Below, in pieces: positions 47,902-55,292 of a DNA stretch of 64,000 bases. The translations under genes and the position numbers were made by a program. The notes below the pieces were generated by a model. That model had not been told where the DNA came from and did no database searches. It worked only from the letters and a program-made list of their open reading frames with translations. The stretch is from Thermoplasmata archaeon (GTDB lineage: Archaea; Thermoplasmatota; Thermoplasmata; Lutacidiplasmatales; UBA184): positions 1-64,000 of the forward strand of contig DAHUZP010000018.1 in assembly GCA_027306505.1 (NCBI GenBank). The letters are read 5' to 3'. Numbering within the stretch: the first letter of the stretch is position 1; every line of letters begins with the position of its first letter.

Positions 47902-48456
47902 GTGGAGCGCTACGCCTGGGTACTCGACTTCCTGCCTTCCGGTAGGTCGTCCGACCGTCTTCCGCACAAGGAGCCCATCGCCATCGCGGTGGGGCAGGAC
48001 GAGCTCAAGCTGCTCGAGGTGGTATTGCGCCCGGGCCCCGAGGTGAGCCCGCTCGCGCGGCTCGACCTGGTGCCCGTGGAGGGCTCGACGAACCCTCCGC
48101 CTCCGGTCGACCATGTCCGGCGCCGCATCGGGTTCCAGGACCTCACCACGGGGGCGCGCTCGGAACTGCCTCGCGCGCTCGAGGCGATCGTGCGAGCCTC
48201 CCCCGAGCGCTTCCTGCGGGTCTACAACGAGGCTCCGGCGCTGTCCCGGCGCTTCCACATGCTGGAGCTCCTGCCCGGCATCGGGAAGAAGACCATGTGG
48301 GAGGTCATCGAGGAGCGCAAGAAGGCGCCGTTCGCGAGCTTCGAGGACATCGAGTCGCGGACCCGGCTCAAGACGCCCGTCCTCTCCATCGTCGGAAGGA
48401 TCGAGAAGGAGCTCTCCGGTGAGGAAGAGAAGTACCGGCTCTTCGTCCCGCGCTGA
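47902..48456 (+). CDS. DUF655 helix-hairpin-helix protein
   Basis: 184 residues. It begins with an OB-like beta domain (YAWVLDFLPSGRS...KEPIAIAVGQDELKLLEV). The C-terminal half has a helix-hairpin-helix (LELLPGIGKKTMWEVIEERKK) that binds nucleic acid. This is the archaeal DUF655 family, always near rpoF and ksgA and suspected to work on rRNA or tRNA. The GTG start follows GATCCACGGAGGTCCCC, a good ribosome site (GGAGG). Confidence 0.92.
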   Translation: MERYAWVLDFLPSGRSSDRLPHKEPIAIAVGQDELKLLEVVLRPGPEVSPLARLDLVPVEGSTNPPPPVDHVRRRIGFQDLTTGARSELPRALEAIVRASPERFLRVYNEAPALSRRFHMLELLPGIGKKTMWEVIEERKKAPFASFEDIESRTRLKTPVLSIVGRIEKELSGEEEKYRLFVPR

Positions 48457-49366
48457 GCGCTCCCGACCGACCTCGCGTCGCTCGCTCCGTGTCGACGGGC
48501 CGGTCCCGCTCCGACCGGAGGAGATCGCGGCGGTCCTGGAACTGGTGGGCGTCGAACCCTCCCGTTCGCTAGGACAGAACTTCCTCGTCGACCGGACCGT
48601 CGCGGCCCGGGAGGCGGCGCTCCTGGACGTCGCGCCGGGCACCGAGGTCCTCGAGATCGGCGGCGGACTGGGGCCTCTCACCCAGGCGCTCCTGGACCGG
48701 GACTTCCGGGTGACGGTCATCGAGCGCGAGCCCAGGTTCGCCTCCTACCTCGCGACCAACTTTGCCGGCCGGATCCGGGTCATCGAGGGCGACGCACGCA
48801 CGGCGCCGCTCCCCCAGGTCACGGTCTGCGCGGGCAACCTTCCGTTCTCGGCGGCGCACGAGATCCTGGTGCGTCTCGTGCGGGAGGGCATGGAGCACGG
48901 GGTCTTCCTCGTGCAGCGCGAGGTGGCGGACCGTCTGGTCGCTATGGAGGGCTCGCGCGACTACGGACGACCCTCGGTCCTCTTCCGGGTGGACGGGGTC
49001 TTCCTGGGAGGAGGACGCGTACCTTCCTCCTCCTTCCATCCCCGCCCCGCGGTGGACGGGGCGCTCGTGGTCTGGCGAAGGGACCCGCTCGATCCCTCGC
49101 CCCGGGACCGGTCGACCCTGGAGACGCTCTTGGAGGTCGCCTTCGAGCAGCGACGCAAGGTCCTGGGCCGACGTTTCCCCGGGGCGCTGTCACGACGCTT
49201 CCCCCTGCCTGCCGAGAAGGTGCCCGCGCTGGTCGGAGAGGCGGACTGGCCGCAGGGCTGGGAGCGGCTTCGCGCGGAGGAGATCGCTCCGGATCGCTTC
49301 GTCGCGCTCGCGAACCTGCTGCCGCCACCGTCGCGACGCCCTACGGCGTCGCCCGCTCCGAGGTGA
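48419..49366 (+). CDS. rsmA: 16S rRNA dimethyladenosine transferase KsgA/RsmA
   Basis: About 315 residues. After a basic 35-residue extension the conserved core starts: RSLGQNFLVD, the SAM site VLEIGGGLGPLTQ, IEREPRF and motif IV GNLPFSAAHE (NLPF where NLPY is common). A C-terminal helical domain follows. It methylates the two adjacent adenines of helix 45 in small-subunit rRNA during ribosome maturation. GTG 48419 overlaps DUF655 by 38 bases and has GGAG eight bases upstream. It is the last gene of the pus10 cluster. Confidence 0.94.
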   Translation: MRKRSTGSSSRAERSRPTSRRSLRVDGPVPLRPEEIAAVLELVGVEPSRSLGQNFLVDRTVAAREAALLDVAPGTEVLEIGGGLGPLTQALLDRDFRVTVIEREPRFASYLATNFAGRIRVIEGDARTAPLPQVTVCAGNLPFSAAHEILVRLVREGMEHGVFLVQREVADRLVAMEGSRDYGRPSVLFRVDGVFLGGGRVPSSSFHPRPAVDGALVVWRRDPLDPSPRDRSTLETLLEVAFEQRRKVLGRRFPGALSRRFPLPAEKVPALVGEADWPQGWERLRAEEIAPDRFVALANLLPPPSRRPTASPAPR

Positions 49367-49496
49367 AGGAGCCCATCTCCGGGCGTCGTCCAGAGGGCGC
49401 GGAGGGGGGGGGAAGAGCCCTCCGAAGCGTCGTTCGTGCTACAGCGACGCAAACAGGGAAATACCGCTCGGGTCTCGGGGGGCCGAGGCGAGAGCG

Positions 49497-50417
49497 ATGC
49501 GCGAAGGGATCGTTTACGTGGATGGCAAGTGGTATCCTCCGGAGCGGGCTAAGCTCTCGGTCTTCGACCACGGTCTCCTGTACGGCGACGGCGTCTTCGA
49601 GGGGATCCGGTTCTACAACGGCCGGGTGTTCAAGCTCGACCGCCACGTCGACCGGATGTTCGAGTCCGCGCGCCTCATCGGCCTCACCCCTCCCATCACC
49701 AAGGAGCAGTTCCGCGAGGTCATCCTGGAGACCTGCCGTAGGAGCGGCCTCAGCGACGGGTACCTCCGCCCGATCTTCACCCGGGGCGAGGGAGACCTCG
49801 GCCTGGACCCGCGCAAGTCGAAGGCGCCGAGCTGTGTCGTGATCTGCTCGACCATCTCGCTCTACGGTGACAAGCACCACACCGGGCTCTCCGCGATCGT
49901 GGCCTCGGTCCGGCGCCCGCCGAGGGTGAGCCTCAACCCCAACGTGAAGTCTCTCAACTACCTCAACAACATCCTTGCGAAGTCCGAGGCGAACGCGAAG
50001 GGCGCCGACGAGGCCCTCATGCTGGACGTCGAGGGGAACGTCGCGGAGATGAGCGCGGACAACATCTTCGTGGTGAAGGGGCACACGGTCTACACGCCCC
50101 CCACCGTCAACTGCCTCGTGGGGATCACGCGCGAGACGATCCTCGAGCTCTGCGAGGGCCGCTTCCCGGTCCGTACGGAGATGTTCAAGCTCGACTTCGT
50201 GCTGCAGGGCGATGAGGTCTTCCTGACCGGCACCGGCGGCGAGGTGGCCCCGGTCATCACGGTCGAGGGGCACCCGATCGGCTCGGGGAAGCCCGGCCCG
50301 GTCACGCTCGAGCTCCAGCAGCGCTACTTCGACCTGGTCCGGAGCACGGGCACCCCGATCCCGACCGCCAACGGCGGCAGCGCGACGGAGAAGGTCGCCG
50401 CTTCCTCCGTCGCCTGA
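49497..50417 (+). CDS. ilvE: Branched-chain amino acid aminotransferase
   Basis: 306 residues, class IV PLP aminotransferase. Motifs: FDHGLLYGDGVFEGIR (23-38), the PLP lysine K151 in NVKSLNYLNNILAK, DEALMLDVEGNVAEMSADNIF, and FLTGTGGEVAPV. It transfers the amino group between glutamate and leucine, isoleucine or valine. ATG 49497 opens the conserved MREGIVYVDGKW. An AT-rich GAAATACC (49459-49466) about 35 bases upstream is the likely promoter. Confidence 0.95.
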   Translation: MREGIVYVDGKWYPPERAKLSVFDHGLLYGDGVFEGIRFYNGRVFKLDRHVDRMFESARLIGLTPPITKEQFREVILETCRRSGLSDGYLRPIFTRGEGDLGLDPRKSKAPSCVVICSTISLYGDKHHTGLSAIVASVRRPPRVSLNPNVKSLNYLNNILAKSEANAKGADEALMLDVEGNVAEMSADNIFVVKGHTVYTPPTVNCLVGITRETILELCEGRFPVRTEMFKLDFVLQGDEVFLTGTGGEVAPVITVEGHPIGSGKPGPVTLELQQRYFDLVRSTGTPIPTANGGSATEKVAASSVA

Positions 50418-50502
50418 GGGGTCAGAGCCCTCGATCCCCCTCGCGCCCCGGGGGGGCGCTCCCTGGGCCCCCGGGCCCTTCGGCCTGGGAGGCCCTGACC
50501 CC
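50418..50502. terminator. Complex inverted repeats after ilvE
   Basis: GGGGTCAG (50418-50425), which begins one base after the ilvE stop, pairs with CTGACCCC (50495-50502). Nested GC palindromes (GCGCCCC/GGGGCGC and GGGCCCCCGGGCCC) lie between. The whole block can fold into a branched, very stable structure that would terminate ilvE transcription. Confidence 0.5.
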
Positions 50503-50563
50503 GGGGTCCCGCCCCCGGTGGAGCGGAGCGCCCCTTTGACGAGGGTGGGCGCGCCGGGTAGGT

Positions 50564-50572
50564 TTCATATAC
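50564..50572 (+). promoter_or_regulatory. TATA box of the thermosome gene
   Basis: TTCATATAC; it predicts a start near 50595 and a leader of about 33 bases, unlike the leaderless genes around it. Confidence 0.55.
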
Positions 50573-50599
50573 GAGTGCTCCCTCAGTCCTTTTGAACAT

Positions 50600-50615
50600 C
50601 GAGGGGAATCCCTCG
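50600..50615 (+). promoter_or_regulatory. Leader hairpin before the thermosome start codon
   Basis: CGAGGG (50600-50605) pairs with CCCTCG (50610-50615) around GAAT, followed by AGGAAAGG just before the ATG at 50627. The position fits control of translation initiation, for example by temperature. Confidence 0.4.
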
Positions 50616-50626
50616 AGGAAAGGACC

Positions 50627-52249
50627 ATGTTGGCCGGAACCCCCATCATAGTACTGAGAGAAGGCGCCGAGCGAGAGAAGGGCAAGGGCGCGGTGTCGAA
50701 CAACATCGCGGCCGCACGTGCCCTGGCGGACGCGGTCCGCAGCACCCTGGGCCCTCGGGGCATGGACAAGATGCTCGTCGACTCCATGGGTGACATCACG
50801 ATCACGAACGACGGCGTCACCATCCTCAAGGAGGTCGACGTCGAGCACCCCACCGCGAAGATGCTGGTGGAGGTCGCGAAGACCCAGGACCAGCAGTGCG
50901 GCGACGGCACGACCACCGCGGTCGTCCTCTCCGGGGAGCTCCTGCGGCGCGCGGAGACCCTCATCGAGCAGAACGTGCACCCGACGGTCATCACCCGCGG
51001 CTTCTCCATCGCCCGGGAGGAGGCGGAACGCCTCCTCAAGACCGAGGTCGGCAAGGCCGTCAACGCCCAGGACGAGCAGGCCTTGGTCGACGTCGCGTCG
51101 ACCGCGATGGGGAGCAAGGGCGTCTACGGCTCGCGCGAGGAGCTCGCCCAGCTCTGCGTGAAGGCCGTGAAGGCGATCTCCGAGACCCACGACGGGAAGA
51201 AGGTCGCGGACACCACCCTCATCCAGATCGAGAAGAAGCACGGCGGCACCATCTCCGACACCGAGCTCGTCCAGGGGATCATCCTGGACAAGGAGCGCGG
51301 CCACCCCCGCATGTCGAAGATGGTGAAGAGCGCGAAGATCGCGCTCCTCAGCAGCGCCCTCGAGATCAAGAAGACCGAGTTCGAGAGCAAGATCAACATC
51401 AAGTCGCCAGGTCAGATCCAGAACTTCCTGGACCAGGAGGACAAGACCTTCCGGGACATCGTCGACATGATCAAGGCCTCCGGGGCGAACGTCGTCATCT
51501 CCCAGAAGGGCATCGACGATGTGGTGCTCCACTACCTGTCGAAGGCGGGCATCTACGCCGTGAAGCAGGTGAAGGAGTCCGACATGCAGAAGCTCTCCCG
51601 CGCGACCGGCGGCAAGGTCGTCGCCGGCTGGAAGGAGCTCAGCGCGAAGGACCTGGGCTCTGCGGGCCAGGTCGAGGAGCGCCAGGTGGGCGACTCCCAC
51701 ATGACCTTCGTGACCGGCTGCGAGGGAGCGCGCAGCGTCTCGATCCTCATCCGAGGCGGGACCGAGCACGTGACCCAGGAGGTCGAGCGCGCGCTCAACG
51801 ACGCCCTGAAGGTGGTCGCCTCGACCATCGAGGACGGCGTCATCTGCCCCGGCGGTGGAGCGACGGAGATGGAGCTCGCGGTGCGGCTCCGCAAGTTCGC
51901 TCCCACGGTGGGCGGGCGCGAGCAGCTCGCGGTGGAGGCCTTCGCCCAGGCGCTCGAAGTGGTGCCCTGGTCCCTCGCCGAGAACGGGGGCTACGACGCG
52001 ATCAACACCATCATCGACCTCCGCAAGGAGCACGAGGCCTCTGGCGGGAACCGCAACGCGGGGATCAACTTCGCGGACAACGGGCACCCGACGGACATGC
52101 TCAAGATGAAGGTGATCGAGCCGCTGCGCGTCAAGAGCCAGGCGATCAGCTCCGCGACCGAGGTCGCGAACATGGTCCTGCGCATCGACGACGTCATCGC
52201 CTCGAGGAAGTCCGGCCCCGCCCCCGCGGGTGGCGGGCACTCGCACTGA
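50627..52249 (+). CDS. thsA: Thermosome subunit (group II chaperonin)
   Basis: 540 residues. It has all family landmarks: LGPRGMDKMLVDSMGDITITNDG near 45-65, the catalytic GDGTTT near 90-96, DVASTAMGSK, the helical lid region (about 240-270) and GGGATEMELAVRLR near 405-418. It forms a double-ring ATP-driven folding machine in the cytoplasm. The C-terminus ends GGGHSH rather than the usual GGM repeats. It is monocistronic, between its own TATA box and a terminator hairpin. Confidence 0.97.
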   Translation: MLAGTPIIVLREGAEREKGKGAVSNNIAAARALADAVRSTLGPRGMDKMLVDSMGDITITNDGVTILKEVDVEHPTAKMLVEVAKTQDQQCGDGTTTAVVLSGELLRRAETLIEQNVHPTVITRGFSIAREEAERLLKTEVGKAVNAQDEQALVDVASTAMGSKGVYGSREELAQLCVKAVKAISETHDGKKVADTTLIQIEKKHGGTISDTELVQGIILDKERGHPRMSKMVKSAKIALLSSALEIKKTEFESKINIKSPGQIQNFLDQEDKTFRDIVDMIKASGANVVISQKGIDDVVLHYLSKAGIYAVKQVKESDMQKLSRATGGKVVAGWKELSAKDLGSAGQVEERQVGDSHMTFVTGCEGARSVSILIRGGTEHVTQEVERALNDALKVVASTIEDGVICPGGGATEMELAVRLRKFAPTVGGREQLAVEAFAQALEVVPWSLAENGGYDAINTIIDLRKEHEASGGNRNAGINFADNGHPTDMLKMKVIEPLRVKSQAISSATEVANMVLRIDDVIASRKSGPAPAGGGHSH

Positions 52250-52260
52250 GCGAGCGATCT

Positions 52261-52293
52261 CCCTGAGGGGGGTGCCTCCCGCCCCCCCCAGGG
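52261..52293 (+). terminator. Terminator hairpin after the thermosome gene
   Basis: CCCTGAGGGGGG (52261-52272) pairs with CCCCCCCCAGGG (about 52282-52293) with one A-C mismatch, 12 bases past the stop codon. Confidence 0.5.
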
Positions 52294-52435
52294 GAGGACC
52301 GGCGTTCCCTGAGGCACCGGGGAGCGGAGCCGGCCCCCGGGCGCGCGCTCCCTCCTTCGCGGAGGAGCCCAGCCTTCGGGTCCAACTCCCGCTCCCACCA
52401 ACCTTTTCTCCCCCTTCCCTTGCCCATCACCTCCC

Positions 52436-52825
52436 ATGCGGACGAAGAAGGCGGAGCGGGTGACCCGCTTCGACGTGATCGGACTCGAGCCCCGACCGGC
52501 GCTGTACATCTCCTACGACGGTCTTGGGAAGCTCTCGGAGCGATCGCTGCTCCGGGACATCCTCGAGGAGCTCCAGCGCAAGGGAGTCCAGACCTACACC
52601 GATTTCCTGAAGGCGCTGCGGAGCCACCACTCGGCCTACGTCCACGTCTACTTCGCAGACTATGTGAGCTACGGGATCGGCGGGGGCGACGCGACCGCCG
52701 AGTTCTTCTTCGGGACCTACCTCCTGCTGCACGACGCGGCGAAGCCTGAGGGCGGCGCTCGCGAGGCGCTCACCCTGGTGCACCCCGCGGTCCGTCCGGA
52801 GCGCGTCGAGCTCGAAGCGGCCTGA
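52436..52825 (+). CDS. Hypothetical archaeal protein
   Basis: 129 residues, not recognised. Balanced alpha/beta composition: strand VTRFDVIGLEPRPALYISYDG, helix LRDILEELQRKGVQTYTDFLKALR, strands YVHVYFADYVSYGIGGGD and a C-terminal strand. It looks like a compact cytoplasmic domain. A TATA-like AACCTTTTC lies about 32 bases before the ATG. It is followed by a perfect terminator hairpin, so it is a single-gene transcript. Confidence 0.65.
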   Translation: MRTKKAERVTRFDVIGLEPRPALYISYDGLGKLSERSLLRDILEELQRKGVQTYTDFLKALRSHHSAYVHVYFADYVSYGIGGGDATAEFFFGTYLLLHDAAKPEGGAREALTLVHPAVRPERVELEAA

Positions 52826-52826
52826 A

Positions 52827-52851
52827 CCCCATTTCACCTCGAGAAATGGGG
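52827..52851 (+). terminator. 9-bp terminator hairpin
   Basis: CCCCATTTC (52827-52835) pairs perfectly with GAAATGGGG (52843-52851), two bases after the stop of the preceding gene. It separates that gene from the surface-protein operon. Confidence 0.6.
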
Positions 52852-52887
52852 GGCGTCCACTCGTGCTTCGTGCTCAACGGCATCACG

Positions 52888-52895
52888 TTTATATC
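52888..52895 (+). promoter_or_regulatory. TATA box of the surface protein / AAA+ operon
   Basis: TTTATATC, a strong AT-rich box. It predicts transcription from about 52918, which gives a leader of some 165 bases if translation starts at 53085. An earlier in-frame start such as TTG 52926 or GTG 53001 would shorten it. Confidence 0.55.
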
Positions 52896-53084
52896 ATGCC
52901 GTGTGGTGGCGTGCCACACCTGGCGTTGACGGCGGTCCTTCCGAGGGGTTCCGACCCCTGCGAAGGCACGTCGGAACGTCGCCCGGGAGCGCACAACCCT
53001 GTGAAGGAGCCTCACGAACCGAGACGCCCGCCCTCCACCGCCCTCGTCGAGGGCGTTGAGCGGGGGGTCCGCTTCCTTCGTGCT

Positions 53085-55292
53085 ATGCCCGCACGCAGCG
53101 CCCCGTACCTGGGGCTCTCCCTGCTGGTCCTCGCCGTGCTCTTCCTCGTCATGCCCTCCTCCCTCGCGAGCCCCTTCGCTCCCTCGCCCGCTCCGGCGAT
53201 GCCCAGCGAGAGCACGACCACGCTGCAGGCGGCGGTCTCCCACGAGACCCCCACCCCCAAGGGCGTCCCGGCGGGCATGGTCCCGATGACGGCCGCGAAC
53301 CATCCTTGCTGGCCGATCCTCAAGAACCAGTCCGCTTGCATCCAGGTCGACCTCGCGAACTACTCCAATCCTGACGTCATCCCGAGCCCCTCCTCCGGTC
53401 AGCTCAACACCTCGTGGTCGCTCTACCCCCACTCGGTCGACGACATCCACTTCCAGGTGCTCTCGAGCTACGACCTCGCGAACTGCTACATCTACAACCC
53501 ACCGGCGTGGCTCGGCACCTGCTCGGGCACCCACACCGGCCCCACCGCGATGTACGATGGATGGGACGCCTACCTCTATCTTACCGTGGTCGACGTGATG
53601 TGGCAGGATGTCTGCTGGTACTGCGACACCGACGGGACCCAATGGCACGCCAACGCGGGGCAGAACTGGGCCCCGGCGGTGGGCCACCCCTACAACGGTG
53701 ACCCCCTGCACCACTGGGTCTACGACCTCAACATCTCCGCCTACAGCAACGGGGCCGAGAACTTCCAGAACGGCACCTGGGTCATGTGGAACGTCACCAC
53801 GAACTACTGGAACGGCACCGGCTCCGGCGGGGTGCTGAACCGGGTCACCCAGTGCGCTCCCACCTGCAACGGCGGGGTCTCGGCCGCGCCGGGAATGTTC
53901 TACTACTTCACCAAGGGCTTCTGGTACTACGACAACGCCCCCCTGGGCACGACCCCTCCCTACGGGCCCAACAGCGCGAACATGGTGACGGGCGGGGGCC
54001 CCAACGCCTTCGCGGCGAACCTCAACCTCTCCTACTTCCCGAAGGTCCCCGCGGTCGGTGACCACGTCATCGTGGACATCAAGACCCAGAACGTGGAGAA
54101 CTACTCCGGGGGTCTCATCGACTCGCACAACACGATCATCATCCTCAACGCCTGGTACCCCAACGGCACCTACTGGCGCTCCTGGGTGAGCCCCTTCAGC
54201 CCGCTCGCGTACCCGTACAATACCACGTGGCACGCTCGGGTCAATTTACCTGCGGACTTCTTCGCCCATAGCGGGACGAAGATCCAGTGGTTCGTCCAGG
54301 CCTACGACCAGTTCGGCCACATGATCCAGTCACGGAACTTCACCCAGATCGTCTCCACCGTGGGGAACTGCCCGAACGGGAACTTCACCCAATGTCTCAA
54401 CGTGACCACGGATCCCCCCGAGATCGACACCGAAGGGTGGACCGGCTTCCTCAACACCACCCCGCCGAGCATCCCCGGGGTCGGCATCAACAGCGCGGTC
54501 AACGTCACGATCACCACCTGGAACCGCACGATCTCGATCCAGGCGGCCTACATCATCATCCACGTGAGCTACGCGACCACGGGGGGCACCGGTGCCGCGC
54601 TCTACACGATGCACCGGATCACGCTCAATCAGTACTACTTCGCCATCCCCGGGTTACCGGAAGGTAGCAACGTCACCTTCCTCATCAAAGCCTACGACTT
54701 CAACGAGACGTCGGTGCTCTCGCATCCGTTCCGGTTCTTCGTACCCTTCCAGGTGTACCCGCCTTCCGCGTACTGCTTCTTCTACGTCCAGGTCTTCGAC
54801 GCGCTCACCAACCAGCCGATCAACGGCGCGAACATCACCATCACCGGTCTCGCCGGGACGATCCACATCGACACCACGACCACCATCAACGGGGTCGCCT
54901 ACCCTAACGTGACGGGCCAGCAGTGGACCCCGCGATTCCTGCCGGCGAACAACACCTACACCGTCAAGGTCCAGGTCCGAGGGTTCAGCGGTGTGGGGCT
55001 ATCGCCACCCGATACGATGGTGACGACGCTCTACTGTACCCACACGATGAACACCACGACCGTCATCTCCCAGCAGTCGAACTGGCGCATCTCCCTCCGC
55101 AACAGCGTGCTCAACTTCTCGATCAACGCGGCGGCCCCGCCCCCCATCTTCTCCGAAGCGGTCGCCCCCGGCATCGGTATCGGCGTCGCCGGAGGGATGA
55201 TCGCCGCGGGCGTCATCCTGGTGCCGGTCTATCTGTCCTGGCGCAAGCTCCGCGCGGCGGCGGAAGCCGAGGAGAAGCGGATCACCCTATGA
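53085..55292 (+). CDS. Large tail-anchored surface protein A of the AAA+ operon (tail EEKRITL)
   Basis: 735 residues, no family recognised. A signal peptide (1-28) is followed by an all-beta extracellular part rich in aromatic residues and Asn-X-Ser/Thr sequons, with several Cys pairs (for example the CWYC and CAPTC stretches). Near residues 560-640 is a carboxypeptidase-regulatory-like unit (DALTNQPINGANITITG). A glycine-rich helix (about 696-718) crosses the membrane, and the cytoplasmic tail reads RKLRAAAEAEEKRITL. The same last seven residues end the next protein. ATG 53085 is chosen because it directly precedes the signal peptide; longer starts back to 52863 exist. First gene of the operon. 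Confidence 0.75.
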   Translation: MPARSAPYLGLSLLVLAVLFLVMPSSLASPFAPSPAPAMPSESTTTLQAAVSHETPTPKGVPAGMVPMTAANHPCWPILKNQSACIQVDLANYSNPDVIPSPSSGQLNTSWSLYPHSVDDIHFQVLSSYDLANCYIYNPPAWLGTCSGTHTGPTAMYDGWDAYLYLTVVDVMWQDVCWYCDTDGTQWHANAGQNWAPAVGHPYNGDPLHHWVYDLNISAYSNGAENFQNGTWVMWNVTTNYWNGTGSGGVLNRVTQCAPTCNGGVSAAPGMFYYFTKGFWYYDNAPLGTTPPYGPNSANMVTGGGPNAFAANLNLSYFPKVPAVGDHVIVDIKTQNVENYSGGLIDSHNTIIILNAWYPNGTYWRSWVSPFSPLAYPYNTTWHARVNLPADFFAHSGTKIQWFVQAYDQFGHMIQSRNFTQIVSTVGNCPNGNFTQCLNVTTDPPEIDTEGWTGFLNTTPPSIPGVGINSAVNVTITTWNRTISIQAAYIIIHVSYATTGGTGAALYTMHRITLNQYYFAIPGLPEGSNVTFLIKAYDFNETSVLSHPFRFFVPFQVYPPSAYCFFYVQVFDALTNQPINGANITITGLAGTIHIDTTTTINGVAYPNVTGQQWTPRFLPANNTYTVKVQVRGFSGVGLSPPDTMVTTLYCTHTMNTTTVISQQSNWRISLRNSVLNFSINAAAPPPIFSEAVAPGIGIGVAGGMIAAGVILVPVYLSWRKLRAAAEAEEKRITL

